From assembly GCF_008704855.1 (NCBI RefSeq), contig NZ_CP023691.1, positions 5,766,001 to 5,830,000 on the forward strand: a stretch of 64,000 nucleotides of DNA. The letters are read 5' to 3'. Below are positions 15,947 to 25,263 of the stretch, piece by piece. The translations under genes were made by a program, and so were the position numbers. Every line of letters begins with the position of its first letter. Position 1 is the stretch's first letter. The stretch comes from Streptomyces platensis (GTDB lineage: Bacteria; Actinomycetota; Actinomycetes; Streptomycetales; Streptomycetaceae). The notes below the pieces were generated by a model, which worked only from the letters and a program-made list of their open reading frames with translations, was not told the DNA's origin and did not search any database.

Positions 15947-18900
15947 GTGAGTTCCTCCTTCTCGGCCGCCCCGCCGACGCAGCCCCACCGGGCGGCGCGG
16001 CGGGCTGCCGCCGGCGCGTACCGCCTGGTGCGCACCCCGCCGGGGCGGGTGGCTCCTCCTGTCCTGGACGCAGCCCAGCGGGCCGTGGTTGACCACCGGC
16101 ACGGGCCGCTGCTGGTGCTGGCCGGTCCGGGCACCGGCAAGACCACCACCCTGGTGGAGTCGGTGGCCCGCCGGGTACGGGCCGGCGCCGACCCCGAGCG
16201 GATCCTCGTCCTCACCTTCAGCCGCAAGGCCGCCGTCGAACTCCGCGACCGGCTCGCGGCCCGGCTGGCCGCTTTGGAGGGGCAGTCCGACGGGGCGCCC
16301 GGTACGGCGGGCGGCGCCCGGCGGGCGGGCATCCCGCAGGCGACGACCTTCCACTCCTTCTGCTACGCCCTGGTCCGCGCCCACCAGGACGCCGACCTCT
16401 TCGCCGACCCCGTGCGGCTGCTGTCCGGACCCGAGCAGGACCTCGTCGTCCGGGAGCTCCTCGAAGGGCAGGCGGAGCTGGCCGGCGCCGGCCGCGCGCA
16501 GGTGAGCTGGCCGGACGAACTGCGGGCCTGCCTGACCACCCGCGGCTTCGCCGACGAGGTCCGCGCGGTGCTCGCCCGCAGCCGCGAACTGGGCCTGGGC
16601 CCGGAGGCCCTCGGCGCCTTCGCCCGGCGCACCGGCCGCCCCGACTGGAGCGCCGCGGCCGCCTTCCTCGCCGAATACCTCGACGTCCTGGACGGCCAGG
16701 GCGTCCTGGACTACGCCGAGCTGGTGCACCGCGCCGTGCTGCTCGCCGGACAATCCGACGTCGCGGCGCAGCTGGCCGCCGCCTATGACGCGGTGTACGT
16801 CGACGAGTACCAGGACACCGACGTCGCCCAGGTACGGCTGCTGCGCGCGCTCGCCGGCAACCACGGAGCCACCGGCACCCCGGGCTCCCCGGGCCGTACC
16901 CTCGTCGCCTTCGGCGACCCCGACCAGTCGATCTACGCCTTCCGGGGCGCCGACGTGAACGGCATCCTCGACTTCCCCGAGACCTTCCGGCGCGGCGACG
17001 GCACCCCCGCCCCGGTGGCCGTACTCGGCACCTCCCGGCGCTCCGGCGCCACCCTGCTCGCGGCCACCCGGCTGCTCACCCGCCGGATGCCGCTCACCCG
17101 CCTGCCCGCCCAGAAGGTCCGCGCCCACCGCGAGCCCGCGCCCGTACGGGACGGCGGCCGCGTCGAGGTGTACACGTACCCGACACCCGGCGCCGAACTC
17201 GACAACATCGCCGACATCCTGCGGCGCGCCCACCTGGAGGACGGGGTGCCCTGGCGCGAGATGGCCGTCCTCGTCCGCGCCGGCGGGCGCTCGCTCCCCG
17301 CCGTGCGCCGTGCGCTCACCTCCGCCGGGGTACCGCTCGACATCGACGGCGACGATCTGCCGCTGCGCCACGAACCCGCGGTCGCCCCCCTGCTGACGGC
17401 CCTCCGGGCAGCGGCACGGGCGGCGCTGGGGCAGGAGGCGGCCGGCGACGGAGCCCCTGGTGACGCCTGGCCTGGCGGGGACGAGCTGGGCGGGGGCGCC
17501 TCCGGTGGGGACGAGACCGTCGCGGACGAAACGGAGCCCGCGGACGAAACGGAACCCGCCGCGGTCGCCTCCCCGGGGGCCGCCCCGGCCGCCGCCCCCC
17601 GCTGGCTCGACGCCGAAACCGCGCTCGATCTGCTGGCCTCACCCCTGGGCGGGATGGACTCCGCCGACCTGCGCCGCCTGGGCCGTGCCCTGCGGGAGGA
17701 GGAACGGGCCGCCGGACAACTACTGCCACGGCCCTCCGACGAACTGATCGCCCGGGCGCTCGCCGAGCCCCAGCGCCTGGTGGCCCACGACCCCGCCTAC
17801 GCACGCGGTGCCCAGCGGCTCGGTCTGCTGCTGCGCAAGGCCCGCGAACTGCTCGCCGGGGGCGGCACGGCCGAGCAGGCGCTGTGGGAGCTGTGGGACG
17901 GCACGTCCTGGCCGCAGCGCCTGGAGCGGGCCGCCCACCGCGGCGGCGCGGCCGGCCGCAACGCCGACCGGGACCTGGACGCCGTCGTCGCCCTCTTCGA
18001 GACCGCGGCCCGCGCCGAGGAACGCACCGGCGGCCGCGGCGCCCTCAACTTCCTGGAGGAACTCGACGCCCAGGACATCGCCGCCGACACCCTCACCCGG
18101 CGCGCCGTCCGGCCCGACGCCGTACGGCTGATGACCGCCCACCGTGCCAAGGGCCTGGAATGGCGGCTCGTCGTCGTCGCCGGTGTCCAGGAAGGCCTCT
18201 GGCCCGACCTGCGCCGGCGCGGCTCACTCCTGGAGGCCGACCGGATCGGCCGCGACGGCCTGGCCGAACCGCTCACCCCGGGCGCCCTGCTCGCCGAGGA
18301 ACGCCGGCTGTTCTATGTGGCCGCCACCCGCGCCCGTGACCGCCTGGTCGTCACCGCCGTGAAGGCCGCGGCCGACGACGGCGACCAGCCGTCCCGTTTC
18401 CTGACCGAGCTGGGCGTCACCCCCCAGGACATCACCGGCCGCCCCCGCCGCCCCCTCGCGGTGGCCGCGCTGGTCGCCGAACTGCGCGCCACCACCGTCG
18501 ACCCCGCCGCCACCCCCGCGCTGCGTGAGGCCGCCGCCCAGCGGCTCGCCAAACTGGCGGCACTGCACGACGACGACCACTACCCCCTGGTACCGGCCGC
18601 CCACCCGGACAACTGGTGGGGCCTGCACGAGCCCACCCACAGCAGCGTCCCGCTGCGCGACCGCGACCGCCCCGTGGTCCTCTCCGGCAGCGCCCTCGAC
18701 CAGCTCGCCAACACCTGCTCCCTCCAGTGGTTCCTGGGCCGCGAGGTCAAGGCGGACACCCCCGCCACCGCCGCCCAGGGCTTCGGCAACGTCGTCCATG
18801 TGCTCGCCGACGAGGTCGCCTCCGGCCGCACCCCCGCCGATCTGTCCGTCCTCATGGCGCGCCTGGACTCCGTATGGGACGCCCTCGCCTTCGACGCCCC

Positions 18901-19480
18901 CTGGAAGTCACGCCAGGAGAAGGACCAGGCGCGCGCCGCCCTGGAGCGGTTCCTGCGCTGGCACGTCATGGAACGCGAGACCCGCGGCCGGGACACCGTC
19001 GCCACCGAGCACGGCTTCGACCTCACCCTCCGGGCCGGTGCCCACGAGGTCCGTATCCGCGGCAGCATGGACCACGTCTCCCAGGACGCGCAGGGCCGCG
19101 CCTATGTCGTCGACTTCAAGACCGGCAAACAGAAACCGACCGGCCCCGAGGTCGCCCGCCACCCCCAGCTCGCCGTCTACCAGCTCGCGGTGCGCGAAGG
19201 CGCCCTCGACGAGGCCTTCGACGGCCGCACCCCCGAACCGGGCGGCGCGGAACTGGTCCATCTGCGGCTGGGCGCCCCCCAGAAGGAAGGCGGCGACGCG
19301 CTGCCCGCCGTCCAGGCGCAGCCGCCGCCGGACGGCGAATGGATCGGGGAGCTCCTGGCCACCGCCGCGGGCCGCGTGCTGGAGGAGCGGTTCACGCCCA
19401 CCACCGGCACCCACTGCACCCACTGCACCTTCCGGGCCTCGTGCAGCGCCCAGCCGGAGGGCCGGCACATCGTGGAGTGA
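15947..19480 (+). CDS. adnA: Helicase-nuclease subunit AdnA (UvrD-like motor plus RecB nuclease)
   Basis: The 1177-residue protein has an N-terminal UvrD-like motor with Walker A GPGTGKT (about 60-66), DEYQDTD (about 286), GDPDQSIYAFRG and motif VI AATRARDR (about 791). A C-terminal RecB-type nuclease has HVLADE (about 950), VVDFKTGK (about 1053) and QLAVY (about 1075). Cys924, Cys1157, Cys1160 and Cys1166 fit the C...CxxCx5C 4Fe-4S staple of AddB-type nucleases. With AdnB it resects double-strand breaks in actinobacteria; the locus has been reported essential in Streptomyces. The GTG at 15947 has only a distant AGGA, so the exact start is uncertain. Order (adnA, then adnB) matches Rv3202c-Rv3201c. 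Confidence 0.92.
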   Translation: MSSSFSAAPPTQPHRAARRAAAGAYRLVRTPPGRVAPPVLDAAQRAVVDHRHGPLLVLAGPGTGKTTTLVESVARRVRAGADPERILVLTFSRKAAVELRDRLAARLAALEGQSDGAPGTAGGARRAGIPQATTFHSFCYALVRAHQDADLFADPVRLLSGPEQDLVVRELLEGQAELAGAGRAQVSWPDELRACLTTRGFADEVRAVLARSRELGLGPEALGAFARRTGRPDWSAAAAFLAEYLDVLDGQGVLDYAELVHRAVLLAGQSDVAAQLAAAYDAVYVDEYQDTDVAQVRLLRALAGNHGATGTPGSPGRTLVAFGDPDQSIYAFRGADVNGILDFPETFRRGDGTPAPVAVLGTSRRSGATLLAATRLLTRRMPLTRLPAQKVRAHREPAPVRDGGRVEVYTYPTPGAELDNIADILRRAHLEDGVPWREMAVLVRAGGRSLPAVRRALTSAGVPLDIDGDDLPLRHEPAVAPLLTALRAAARAALGQEAAGDGAPGDAWPGGDELGGGASGGDETVADETEPADETEPAAVASPGAAPAAAPRWLDAETALDLLASPLGGMDSADLRRLGRALREEERAAGQLLPRPSDELIARALAEPQRLVAHDPAYARGAQRLGLLLRKARELLAGGGTAEQALWELWDGTSWPQRLERAAHRGGAAGRNADRDLDAVVALFETAARAEERTGGRGALNFLEELDAQDIAADTLTRRAVRPDAVRLMTAHRAKGLEWRLVVVAGVQEGLWPDLRRRGSLLEADRIGRDGLAEPLTPGALLAEERRLFYVAATRARDRLVVTAVKAAADDGDQPSRFLTELGVTPQDITGRPRRPLAVAALVAELRATTVDPAATPALREAAAQRLAKLAALHDDDHYPLVPAAHPDNWWGLHEPTHSSVPLRDRDRPVVLSGSALDQLANTCSLQWFLGREVKADTPATAAQGFGNVVHVLADEVASGRTPADLSVLMARLDSVWDALAFDAPWKSRQEKDQARAALERFLRWHVMERETRGRDTVATEHGFDLTLRAGAHEVRIRGSMDHVSQDAQGRAYVVDFKTGKQKPTGPEVARHPQLAVYQLAVREGALDEAFDGRTPEPGGAELVHLRLGAPQKEGGDALPAVQAQPPPDGEWIGELLATAAGRVLEERFTPTTGTHCTHCTFRASCSAQPEGRHIVE

Positions 19481-19601
19481 GTTCCGCTGCGCTTGGCTGC
19501 CTTCCCACGTTTTCGGCTTTCCCGCCGTGGTTGTTGCTCGCCGTTGCGCCTGCGGCGGGCGGGGTCCGCTGCGCGGGGCTGTTGGGGTGCGGTGACGGGT
19601 C

Positions 19602-19660
19602 TGCGCGGGTGGGGGTTTCCGGACTGCTTCGCTTTACGTCCGGAAACCCCCACCCGCGCA
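19602..19660 (+). repeat. Left-unit hairpin, 23-bp perfect stem
   Basis: 19602-19624 pairs without mismatch with 19638-19660 around the 13-nt loop TGCTTCGCTTTAC. Four more pairs (GGGT 19597-19600 with ACCC 19662-19665) follow after one mismatch. Confidence 0.92.
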
Positions 19661-19831
19661 AACCCGTCCCCTCCCGTTGAGGGGTGGGAAAGACGGTCGG
19701 TGGGGGTGCACGTGGGTGGTCCGGTGCACCTCGTAGATCGCAGTGGACGGCTCGGTCGCACCGGAACGGCTCGCGGCGGCCAGCCCCCACCCACCGTCAC
19801 TCACTCCCCCAACGGGAGGGGACGGGCCGGA

Positions 19832-19880
19832 GGGGCCTGGTGTGTGGACGTAAAGCGAAGCAGTCCACACACCAGGCCCC
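19832..19880 (-). repeat. Right-unit hairpin, 18-bp perfect stem
   Basis: 19832-19849 pairs perfectly with 19863-19880. On the minus strand the loop is the same TGCTTCGCTTTAC as in the left unit, while the stem beyond the closing GGAC/GTCC is unrelated in sequence. Confidence 0.92.
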
Positions 19881-20020
19881 GGAGGTCCGTCACCGCACCC
19901 GACAACCACCCGCCCGCCGCAGGCGCAACGGCGAGGGCACCGCGCAAGCGGGCCGCAAACGGCGAGGTCCCCCACGGCGGGAAAGCCGAAAACGTGGGAG
20001 AGCGGGCCCAGCGCAGCGGA

Positions 20021-20043
20021 TTGTCAGTGGCGACCGCTACGGT
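20021..20043 (+). promoter_or_regulatory. PafBC promoter of adnB
   Basis: TTGTCAGTGGC begins at 20021 and TACGGT occupies 20038-20043: TTGTCAGTG-N8-TAnnnT, a full match to the RecA-NDp/PafBC motif. Seven bases later comes the GTG at 20051, without a ribosome site, so the transcript should be leaderless and damage-inducible. Confidence 0.85.
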
Positions 20044-20050
20044 TTTTGTC

Positions 20051-23000
20051 GTGTCAGCTCGCCTCACCGACCCCGATCAGCTCAAGGAGCTGCTCGGCAT
20101 CCCGTTCACCCCGGAGCAGACGGAGTGCATCACCGCCCCGCCCGCCCCGCAGGTCATCGTGGCCGGAGCCGGTTCCGGCAAGACCACGGTCATGGCCGCC
20201 CGGGTGGTGTGGCTGGTCGGCACCGGCCAGGTCGCCCCCGAACAGGTCCTCGGGCTGACCTTCACGAACAAGGCCGCCGGCGAACTCGCCGAACGCGTCC
20301 GTGCCGCGCTGCTCGCCGCCGGCGTCACCGACCCCGACGCCCTCCCGCCCGCCGGCGGCGCCCCCGACCAGCCCCCCGGCGAGCCGCGGATCTCCACCTA
20401 CCACGCCTTCGCCGGCCAGCTCCTCAAGGACCACGGCCTGCGCATCGGCCTGGAGCCCGGCGCCCGGCTGCTCGCCGACGCCACCCGCTTCCAGCTCGCC
20501 GCCCGCACCCTGCGCGCCGCCCCCGGCCCCTACCCGGCGCTCACCACCTCCCTGCCCTCCCTCGTGGAGGACCTCCTCGCCCTGGACGCCGAGCTCGCCG
20601 AGCACCTGGTGGACCCCGCCGCACTCCGCGCCTACGACAGCGACCTCCTCGCCACCCTCGACGGCGTCAAGCTCACCAACGCCGACCTGCGCAAAGCCCC
20701 CGAAACCGCCCGCGGCCGCCGGGAACTCCTCGACCTCGTCACGGCCTACCGCAGCGAAAAGCGCCGCCGCGACCTCCTCGACTTCGGCGACCAGATCGCC
20801 CACTCCGCGACCCTCGCCACCACCCGCCCGGAAGTCGGCCGTATCCTGCGCGACGAATTCCGCGTCGTCCTGCTCGACGAGTACCAGGACACCTCCGTCG
20901 CCCAACGCCTGCTGCTCTCCGGCCTCTTCGGCGCCGGCACCGGCCACGCCGTCACCGCCGTCGGCGACCCCTGCCAGGCCATCTACGGCTGGCGCGGTGC
21001 CTCCGTGGCCAACTTGGACGACTTCCCCGACCACTTCCCCTTCGAGGACGGCGCCCCCGCCCGCCGGTATGCCCTCAGCGAGAACCGCCGCAGCGGCGGC
21101 CGCCTCCTCGACCTCGCCAACGGCCTCGCCGCCCCCCTCCGCCGGATGCACGAAGGCGTCGAAGCGCTGCGCCCCGCCCCCGGCGCCGAGCGCGACGGCC
21201 TCGTCCGCTGCGCCCTGCTGCCCACTCACGCCGAAGAGCTCAGCTGGCTCGCCGACTCCCTCGCCCACCTCGTCCACACGGGCACCCCGCCCGGGGAGAT
21301 CGCCGTGCTCTGCCGCACCGCCGGCGACTTCGCCCGCATCCAGGGCGAACTGGTCGCCCGGGACGTCCCCGTGGAGGTCGTCGGCCTCTCCGGGCTGCTG
21401 CATCTGCCCGAGATCGCCGACCTCGTCGCCGTCTGCGAAGTGCTCCAGGACCCCACGGCCAACGCCGCCCTGGTCCGCCTGCTGATCGGCCCGCGCTGGC
21501 GGATCGGCCCCCGCGACCTGGCGCTCCTGGGCCGCCGCGCCCGCACCCTCGTCCACCACGGCGGCCCCTCCGATGACCCCGCACAGCGGCTCGCGGAGGC
21601 CGTCGAAGGCGTCGACCCCGCCGAAACCATCTCGCTCGCCGACGCCCTCGACACCTTCCTGGAAGCCGACGGACCCGACGACGGCCTCCCGTTCTCCGCC
21701 GAGGCCCGGGTGCGCTTCGCCTACCTCGCCACCGAACTCCGCGACCTGCGCCGCTCCCTGGGCGACCCCCTCATGGACGTGCTCCACCGGGTGCTCGCCG
21801 CCACCGGCCTGGAAGTCGAACTGTCCGCCTCCCCGCACGCCCTCGCCGCCCGCCGCCGCGAAACCCTCGGCACCTTCCTCGACATCGCGGCCGGATTCGC
21901 CGCCAAACAGGGCGGTGAATCCCTCGACGGCGATGCCACCCTCCTCGCCTTCCTCGGCTTCCTGCGCACCGCCGTCCAGTACGAGAAGGGCCTCGACAGC
22001 TCCCTCCCCGGAGGCGACAACACCGTCAAGGTGCTCACCGCCCACAAGTCCAAGGGCCTGGAATGGGACGTCGTCGCCGTCCCCGGCCTGGTCGGCAAGC
22101 AATTCCCCAGCGAACAGGCCCGCGAGTCCTGGACCAGCCGCCCCAAGGTCCTCCCGCACGCCCTGCGCGGCGACGCGGCGACCCTCCCCGACGTCGAGGA
22201 ATGGACCGCCCGCGGCCTGAAATCCTTCAAGGAGGCGATGAAGCACCACCAGGAAACCGAGGAACTCCGCCTCGGCTACGTCACCTTCACCCGCCCCCGC
22301 TCCCTGCTCCTCGGCTCCGGCCACTGGTGGGGCCCCCAGCAGAAGCGGCCGCGCGGCCCGTCCGTCTTCCTGGAGGCCCTGCGCGAGCACTGCGAAGCCG
22401 GCCATGGCGAGATCGAGCACTGGGCCGAGGCCCCCGAGGACGGCGACGAGAACCCGGCCCTCTCCGAGGCCGCCACGGAACAGGCCTGGCCCCTGCCCCT
22501 CGACCCCGCCGCCACCGCCCGCCGTCGCCGCGCCGCGGCCACGGTCCGCGCCCATCTGGAGCGCAGGACGGCGGGCCCGGGGTCGGCCGCCTCCGTACCC
22601 GCCGCACCCGCACGGTTCGCCCACGACCCCGACTGGCCGCCGGCCCCGCCGGAGGACACCTGGGACGGCGACCCGTACGAGGTCCCCGAGGCGGACCCGT
22701 TCGACCTTCCGGAGGCCGGGCCGTTCGACGAGGCCGCGCCGTATGGCTTCGACGAGGCCGCGCCGTATGAGGCGGCCGAGGCCGATCCCTTCGACGGGGA
22801 TGACCTTGAAGCCGGACCGTTCGAGGACACCGGCTCGTTGGGGGACGCCACGGCGCACGCGGGCCCGACGTATGCCACCCCCGAGGCGGAGGCCGAGGCC
22901 CAGGCCGAGAGCGAGACCGCCCCCGCCCCCACGGCGGACCCGGCCGCCCCCCGCCCCCACATCGTCGCCCAGCGCTCCACCGAACCCGACCTCACCGGCC

Positions 23001-23779
23001 TGCCCGACCCGGCCCACCCGGCCCACGAGGCCGACACCACACCCCACCCCCTCCTCCCCGAAGAGCGCCGCACCATCGGCTCCTGGGACCGCGATCTGGA
23101 CGCCCTCGCCGCCGAGCTGCGCCGCGCCCGCGCGACCGTCCGCGACGTCCCGCTGCCGTCCGCGCTCAGCGCCACCCAGCTCCTGCGCCTCGCCGCCGAC
23201 CCGGACGGCTTCGCCCGCGAACTGGCCCGCCCCATGCCGCGCCCGCCCCAGCCCGGCGCCCGCCGCGGCACCCGCTTCCACGCCTGGGTGGAATCCCGCT
23301 TCGAAGAACTCACGCTGCCGCTGCTCGGCCCCGACGAACTGCCGGGCGCCGAACCGGGCGAGGAGACCGAGATCGTCGACGAGCACGACCTCGAAGCCCT
23401 CAAGGAAGCCTTCGCCCGTACCCCGTACGCCCACCGCACCCCCTACCGGGTCGAGGCCCCCTTCCAGCTGACCCTCGCGGGCCGGATGATCCGCGGCCGG
23501 ATCGACGCCGTCTACAAGGAGCCCGGACCCGACGGCGACCGCTTCGAGATCGTCGACTGGAAAACCGGCCGCGCCCACACCGCCGACCCCCTCCAGCTGG
23601 CGATCTACCGCCTCGCCTGGGCCGAGCGCCACGGCCTGGCGCCGTCCGCCGTCGACGCCGCCTTCCTCTATGTCCGCACCGGCGAGGTCGTCAGACCCAC
23701 CCGGCTCCCCGGCCGGGCCGGACTCGAACGCATCCTCCTCGGCGAGACCGCCGACCTGCCTCCCCCGGAAGGCCGATAG
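20051..23779 (+). CDS. adnB: Helicase-nuclease subunit AdnB
   Basis: The 1242-residue protein has a UvrD-like motor with Walker A GAGSGKT (39-45), DEYQDTS (about 276) and GDPCQAIYGWRG. Motif VI reads TFTRPRS (about 746), with Pro where Ala is usual. A long acidic, repetitive linker (about 850-1000, with many DPF/GPF units) leads to a RecB-type nuclease with RFHAWVESRF (about 1075), EIVDWKTG (about 1166) and QLAIYRLAW (about 1185). Unlike AdnA, the nuclease has no four-cysteine set. Mycobacterial AdnB is the main motor of the pair. The GTG at 20051 (VSARLTDPDQLKELLGIPF) fits the leaderless PafBC promoter; longer frames run into the repeat element. The M20 gene follows after 10 bases. Confidence 0.93.
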   Translation: MSARLTDPDQLKELLGIPFTPEQTECITAPPAPQVIVAGAGSGKTTVMAARVVWLVGTGQVAPEQVLGLTFTNKAAGELAERVRAALLAAGVTDPDALPPAGGAPDQPPGEPRISTYHAFAGQLLKDHGLRIGLEPGARLLADATRFQLAARTLRAAPGPYPALTTSLPSLVEDLLALDAELAEHLVDPAALRAYDSDLLATLDGVKLTNADLRKAPETARGRRELLDLVTAYRSEKRRRDLLDFGDQIAHSATLATTRPEVGRILRDEFRVVLLDEYQDTSVAQRLLLSGLFGAGTGHAVTAVGDPCQAIYGWRGASVANLDDFPDHFPFEDGAPARRYALSENRRSGGRLLDLANGLAAPLRRMHEGVEALRPAPGAERDGLVRCALLPTHAEELSWLADSLAHLVHTGTPPGEIAVLCRTAGDFARIQGELVARDVPVEVVGLSGLLHLPEIADLVAVCEVLQDPTANAALVRLLIGPRWRIGPRDLALLGRRARTLVHHGGPSDDPAQRLAEAVEGVDPAETISLADALDTFLEADGPDDGLPFSAEARVRFAYLATELRDLRRSLGDPLMDVLHRVLAATGLEVELSASPHALAARRRETLGTFLDIAAGFAAKQGGESLDGDATLLAFLGFLRTAVQYEKGLDSSLPGGDNTVKVLTAHKSKGLEWDVVAVPGLVGKQFPSEQARESWTSRPKVLPHALRGDAATLPDVEEWTARGLKSFKEAMKHHQETEELRLGYVTFTRPRSLLLGSGHWWGPQQKRPRGPSVFLEALREHCEAGHGEIEHWAEAPEDGDENPALSEAATEQAWPLPLDPAATARRRRAAATVRAHLERRTAGPGSAASVPAAPARFAHDPDWPPAPPEDTWDGDPYEVPEADPFDLPEAGPFDEAAPYGFDEAAPYEAAEADPFDGDDLEAGPFEDTGSLGDATAHAGPTYATPEAEAEAQAESETAPAPTADPAAPRPHIVAQRSTEPDLTGLPDPAHPAHEADTTPHPLLPEERRTIGSWDRDLDALAAELRRARATVRDVPLPSALSATQLLRLAADPDGFARELARPMPRPPQPGARRGTRFHAWVESRFEELTLPLLGPDELPGAEPGEETEIVDEHDLEALKEAFARTPYAHRTPYRVEAPFQLTLAGRMIRGRIDAVYKEPGPDGDRFEIVDWKTGRAHTADPLQLAIYRLAWAERHGLAPSAVDAAFLYVRTGEVVRPTRLPGRAGLERILLGETADLPPPEGR

Positions 23780-23782
23780 GCT
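23777..23782 (+). promoter_or_regulatory. -10 box of leaderless promoter for the M20 gene
   Basis: TAGGCT overlaps the adnB stop codon and is followed by 7 bases and ATG; no ribosome site is present. It suggests independent transcription besides read-through from adnB. Confidence 0.55.
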
Positions 23783-23789
23783 CGGTCGT

Positions 23790-25190
23790 ATGAGCACAAC
23801 CCCGGACAGCGCCGTCCGCGCGTACCTCACCCTCCACCGCGAGGCCTTCCTCGAAGACCTCGCCGAATGGCTGCGCATCCCCTCCGTGTCCGCCGACCCG
23901 GAGCGCGCCGGCGATGTCCGCCGCAGTGCCGAATGGCTCGCCGCGAAGCTCACCGACACCGGCTTCCCGACCACCGAGATCTGGGAGACCGGCGGCCTGC
24001 CCGCGGTCTTCGCCGAATGGCCCTCCGGTGACCCGTCCGCGCCGACCGTGCTCGTCTACGGCCACCACGACGTCCAGCCCGCCGCCCGCGAGGACGGCTG
24101 GCACACCGACCCCTTCGCGCCGCAGACCATCGACGGCAAGCTCTACGCCCGGGGCGCCGCCGACGACAAGGGCCAGGTGTTCTTCCACACCCTGGGCGTC
24201 CGCGCGCACCTCGCCGCGACCGGCCGCACCGCCCCCGCCGTCAACCTCAAGCTGCTGATCGAGGGCGAGGAGGAGTCCGGCTCACCGAACTTCCCGGCCC
24301 TGATCGAAAAGCACGCCGACCGCCTCGCCTGCGACGCGGTGATCGTCTCCGACACCGGCATGTGGTCCAAGGACACCCCCACGGTGTGCACCGGCATGCG
24401 CGGCCTGACGGACTGTCAGATCGACCTCTACGGCCCCGACCAGGACATCCACTCCGGATCGTTCGGCGGCGCCGTCCCCAACCCCGCCACCGAGGCCGCC
24501 CGGCTGGCCGCCGCCCTGCACGACGCCGACCGCCGGGTCGCCGTCCCCGGCTTCTACGACGGCATGATCGAACTCACCGACCAGGAACGGGAACTCTTCG
24601 CCGAGCTCCCCTTCGACGAGGCGGAATGGCTGCGCACCGCGCACTCCCACGCCACCCTCGGCGAGGCCGGCAGCACGACCCTGGAACGCATCTGGGCCCG
24701 CCCCACCGCCGAGGTCAACGGCATCGGCGGCGGCTACCAAGGCCCCGGCGGCAAGACCATCGTGCCCGCCAGCGCCCAGCTCAAGCTGTCCTTCCGGCTG
24801 GTCGCGGGCCAGAACGCCGCCGCCGTGCAGCAGTCCGTACGCGACTGGGTCGCCGCACGCCTCCCGGCCGGCATCCGCCACGAGATCTCCTTCTGGGGCG
24901 CCACCCGCCCCTGCCTCACCCCGCTCGACCACCCCGCGCTCCAGTCCGTCGTCCGCGCCATGGGCCGGGCCTTCGGCCAGAAGATCCGCTTCACCCGCGA
25001 GGGCGGCTCCGGACCGGCCGCCGACCTCCAGGACGTCCTCGGCGTCCCGGTGCTCTTCCTCGGCATCTCCATCCCGTCCGACGGCTGGCACGCACCGAAC
25101 GAAAAGGTCGAGCTCGACCTGCTGATGAAGGGCGTCGAGACCGCCGCCCACCTCTGGGGCGACCTGGCGGAGACCTGGCCAACGGCCTGA
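23790..25190 (+). CDS. M20 family dipeptidase
   Basis: The 466-residue cytoplasmic metallopeptidase has the di-zinc signature GHHDVQP (about 85-92), the bridging Asp in ADDKGQ (about 125), the catalytic Glu-Glu in EGEEESGS (about 157-160), a later Asp in SDTGMW, and the last ligand His in DGWHAPNE near the C-terminus. Such enzymes (CNDP/DapE-like) cleave dipeptides or deacylate amino acids. The length is normal for the family. It sits between adnB and nudC, with no evident functional link to either. Its substrate cannot be told. Confidence 0.93.
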   Translation: MSTTPDSAVRAYLTLHREAFLEDLAEWLRIPSVSADPERAGDVRRSAEWLAAKLTDTGFPTTEIWETGGLPAVFAEWPSGDPSAPTVLVYGHHDVQPAAREDGWHTDPFAPQTIDGKLYARGAADDKGQVFFHTLGVRAHLAATGRTAPAVNLKLLIEGEEESGSPNFPALIEKHADRLACDAVIVSDTGMWSKDTPTVCTGMRGLTDCQIDLYGPDQDIHSGSFGGAVPNPATEAARLAAALHDADRRVAVPGFYDGMIELTDQERELFAELPFDEAEWLRTAHSHATLGEAGSTTLERIWARPTAEVNGIGGGYQGPGGKTIVPASAQLKLSFRLVAGQNAAAVQQSVRDWVAARLPAGIRHEISFWGATRPCLTPLDHPALQSVVRAMGRAFGQKIRFTREGGSGPAADLQDVLGVPVLFLGISIPSDGWHAPNEKVELDLLMKGVETAAHLWGDLAETWPTA

Positions 25191-25263
25191 CCGCGCGCAC
25201 CGCCGTACCGACCCGCGCCCGTACGCAGCAATCACCCACGCCATAGGGGGAGTTGGAACACCA

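Larger units (their letters stand above)
19483..20020. repeat. Inverted pair of structured repeat units between adnA and adnB
   Basis: Two units of roughly 200-220 bp face each other (left 19483-19710, right about 19780-20020). They share perfectly inverted blocks: 19504-19530 with 19972-19998 (27 nt), 19537-19563 with 19909-19935 (27 nt), 19663-19679 with 19810-19826 (17 nt), and ends TCCGCTGCGCT/AGCGCAGCGGA. Each unit also carries its own long hairpin. The element fills the whole gap, from two bases after the adnA stop to the first base of the adnB promoter. No ORF with coding character lies in it. Confidence 0.9.

Noticed and set aside
20054..23974. 1306-codon minus-strand ORF
   Set aside because: Shadow of adnB; the plus strand has all helicase and nuclease motifs.
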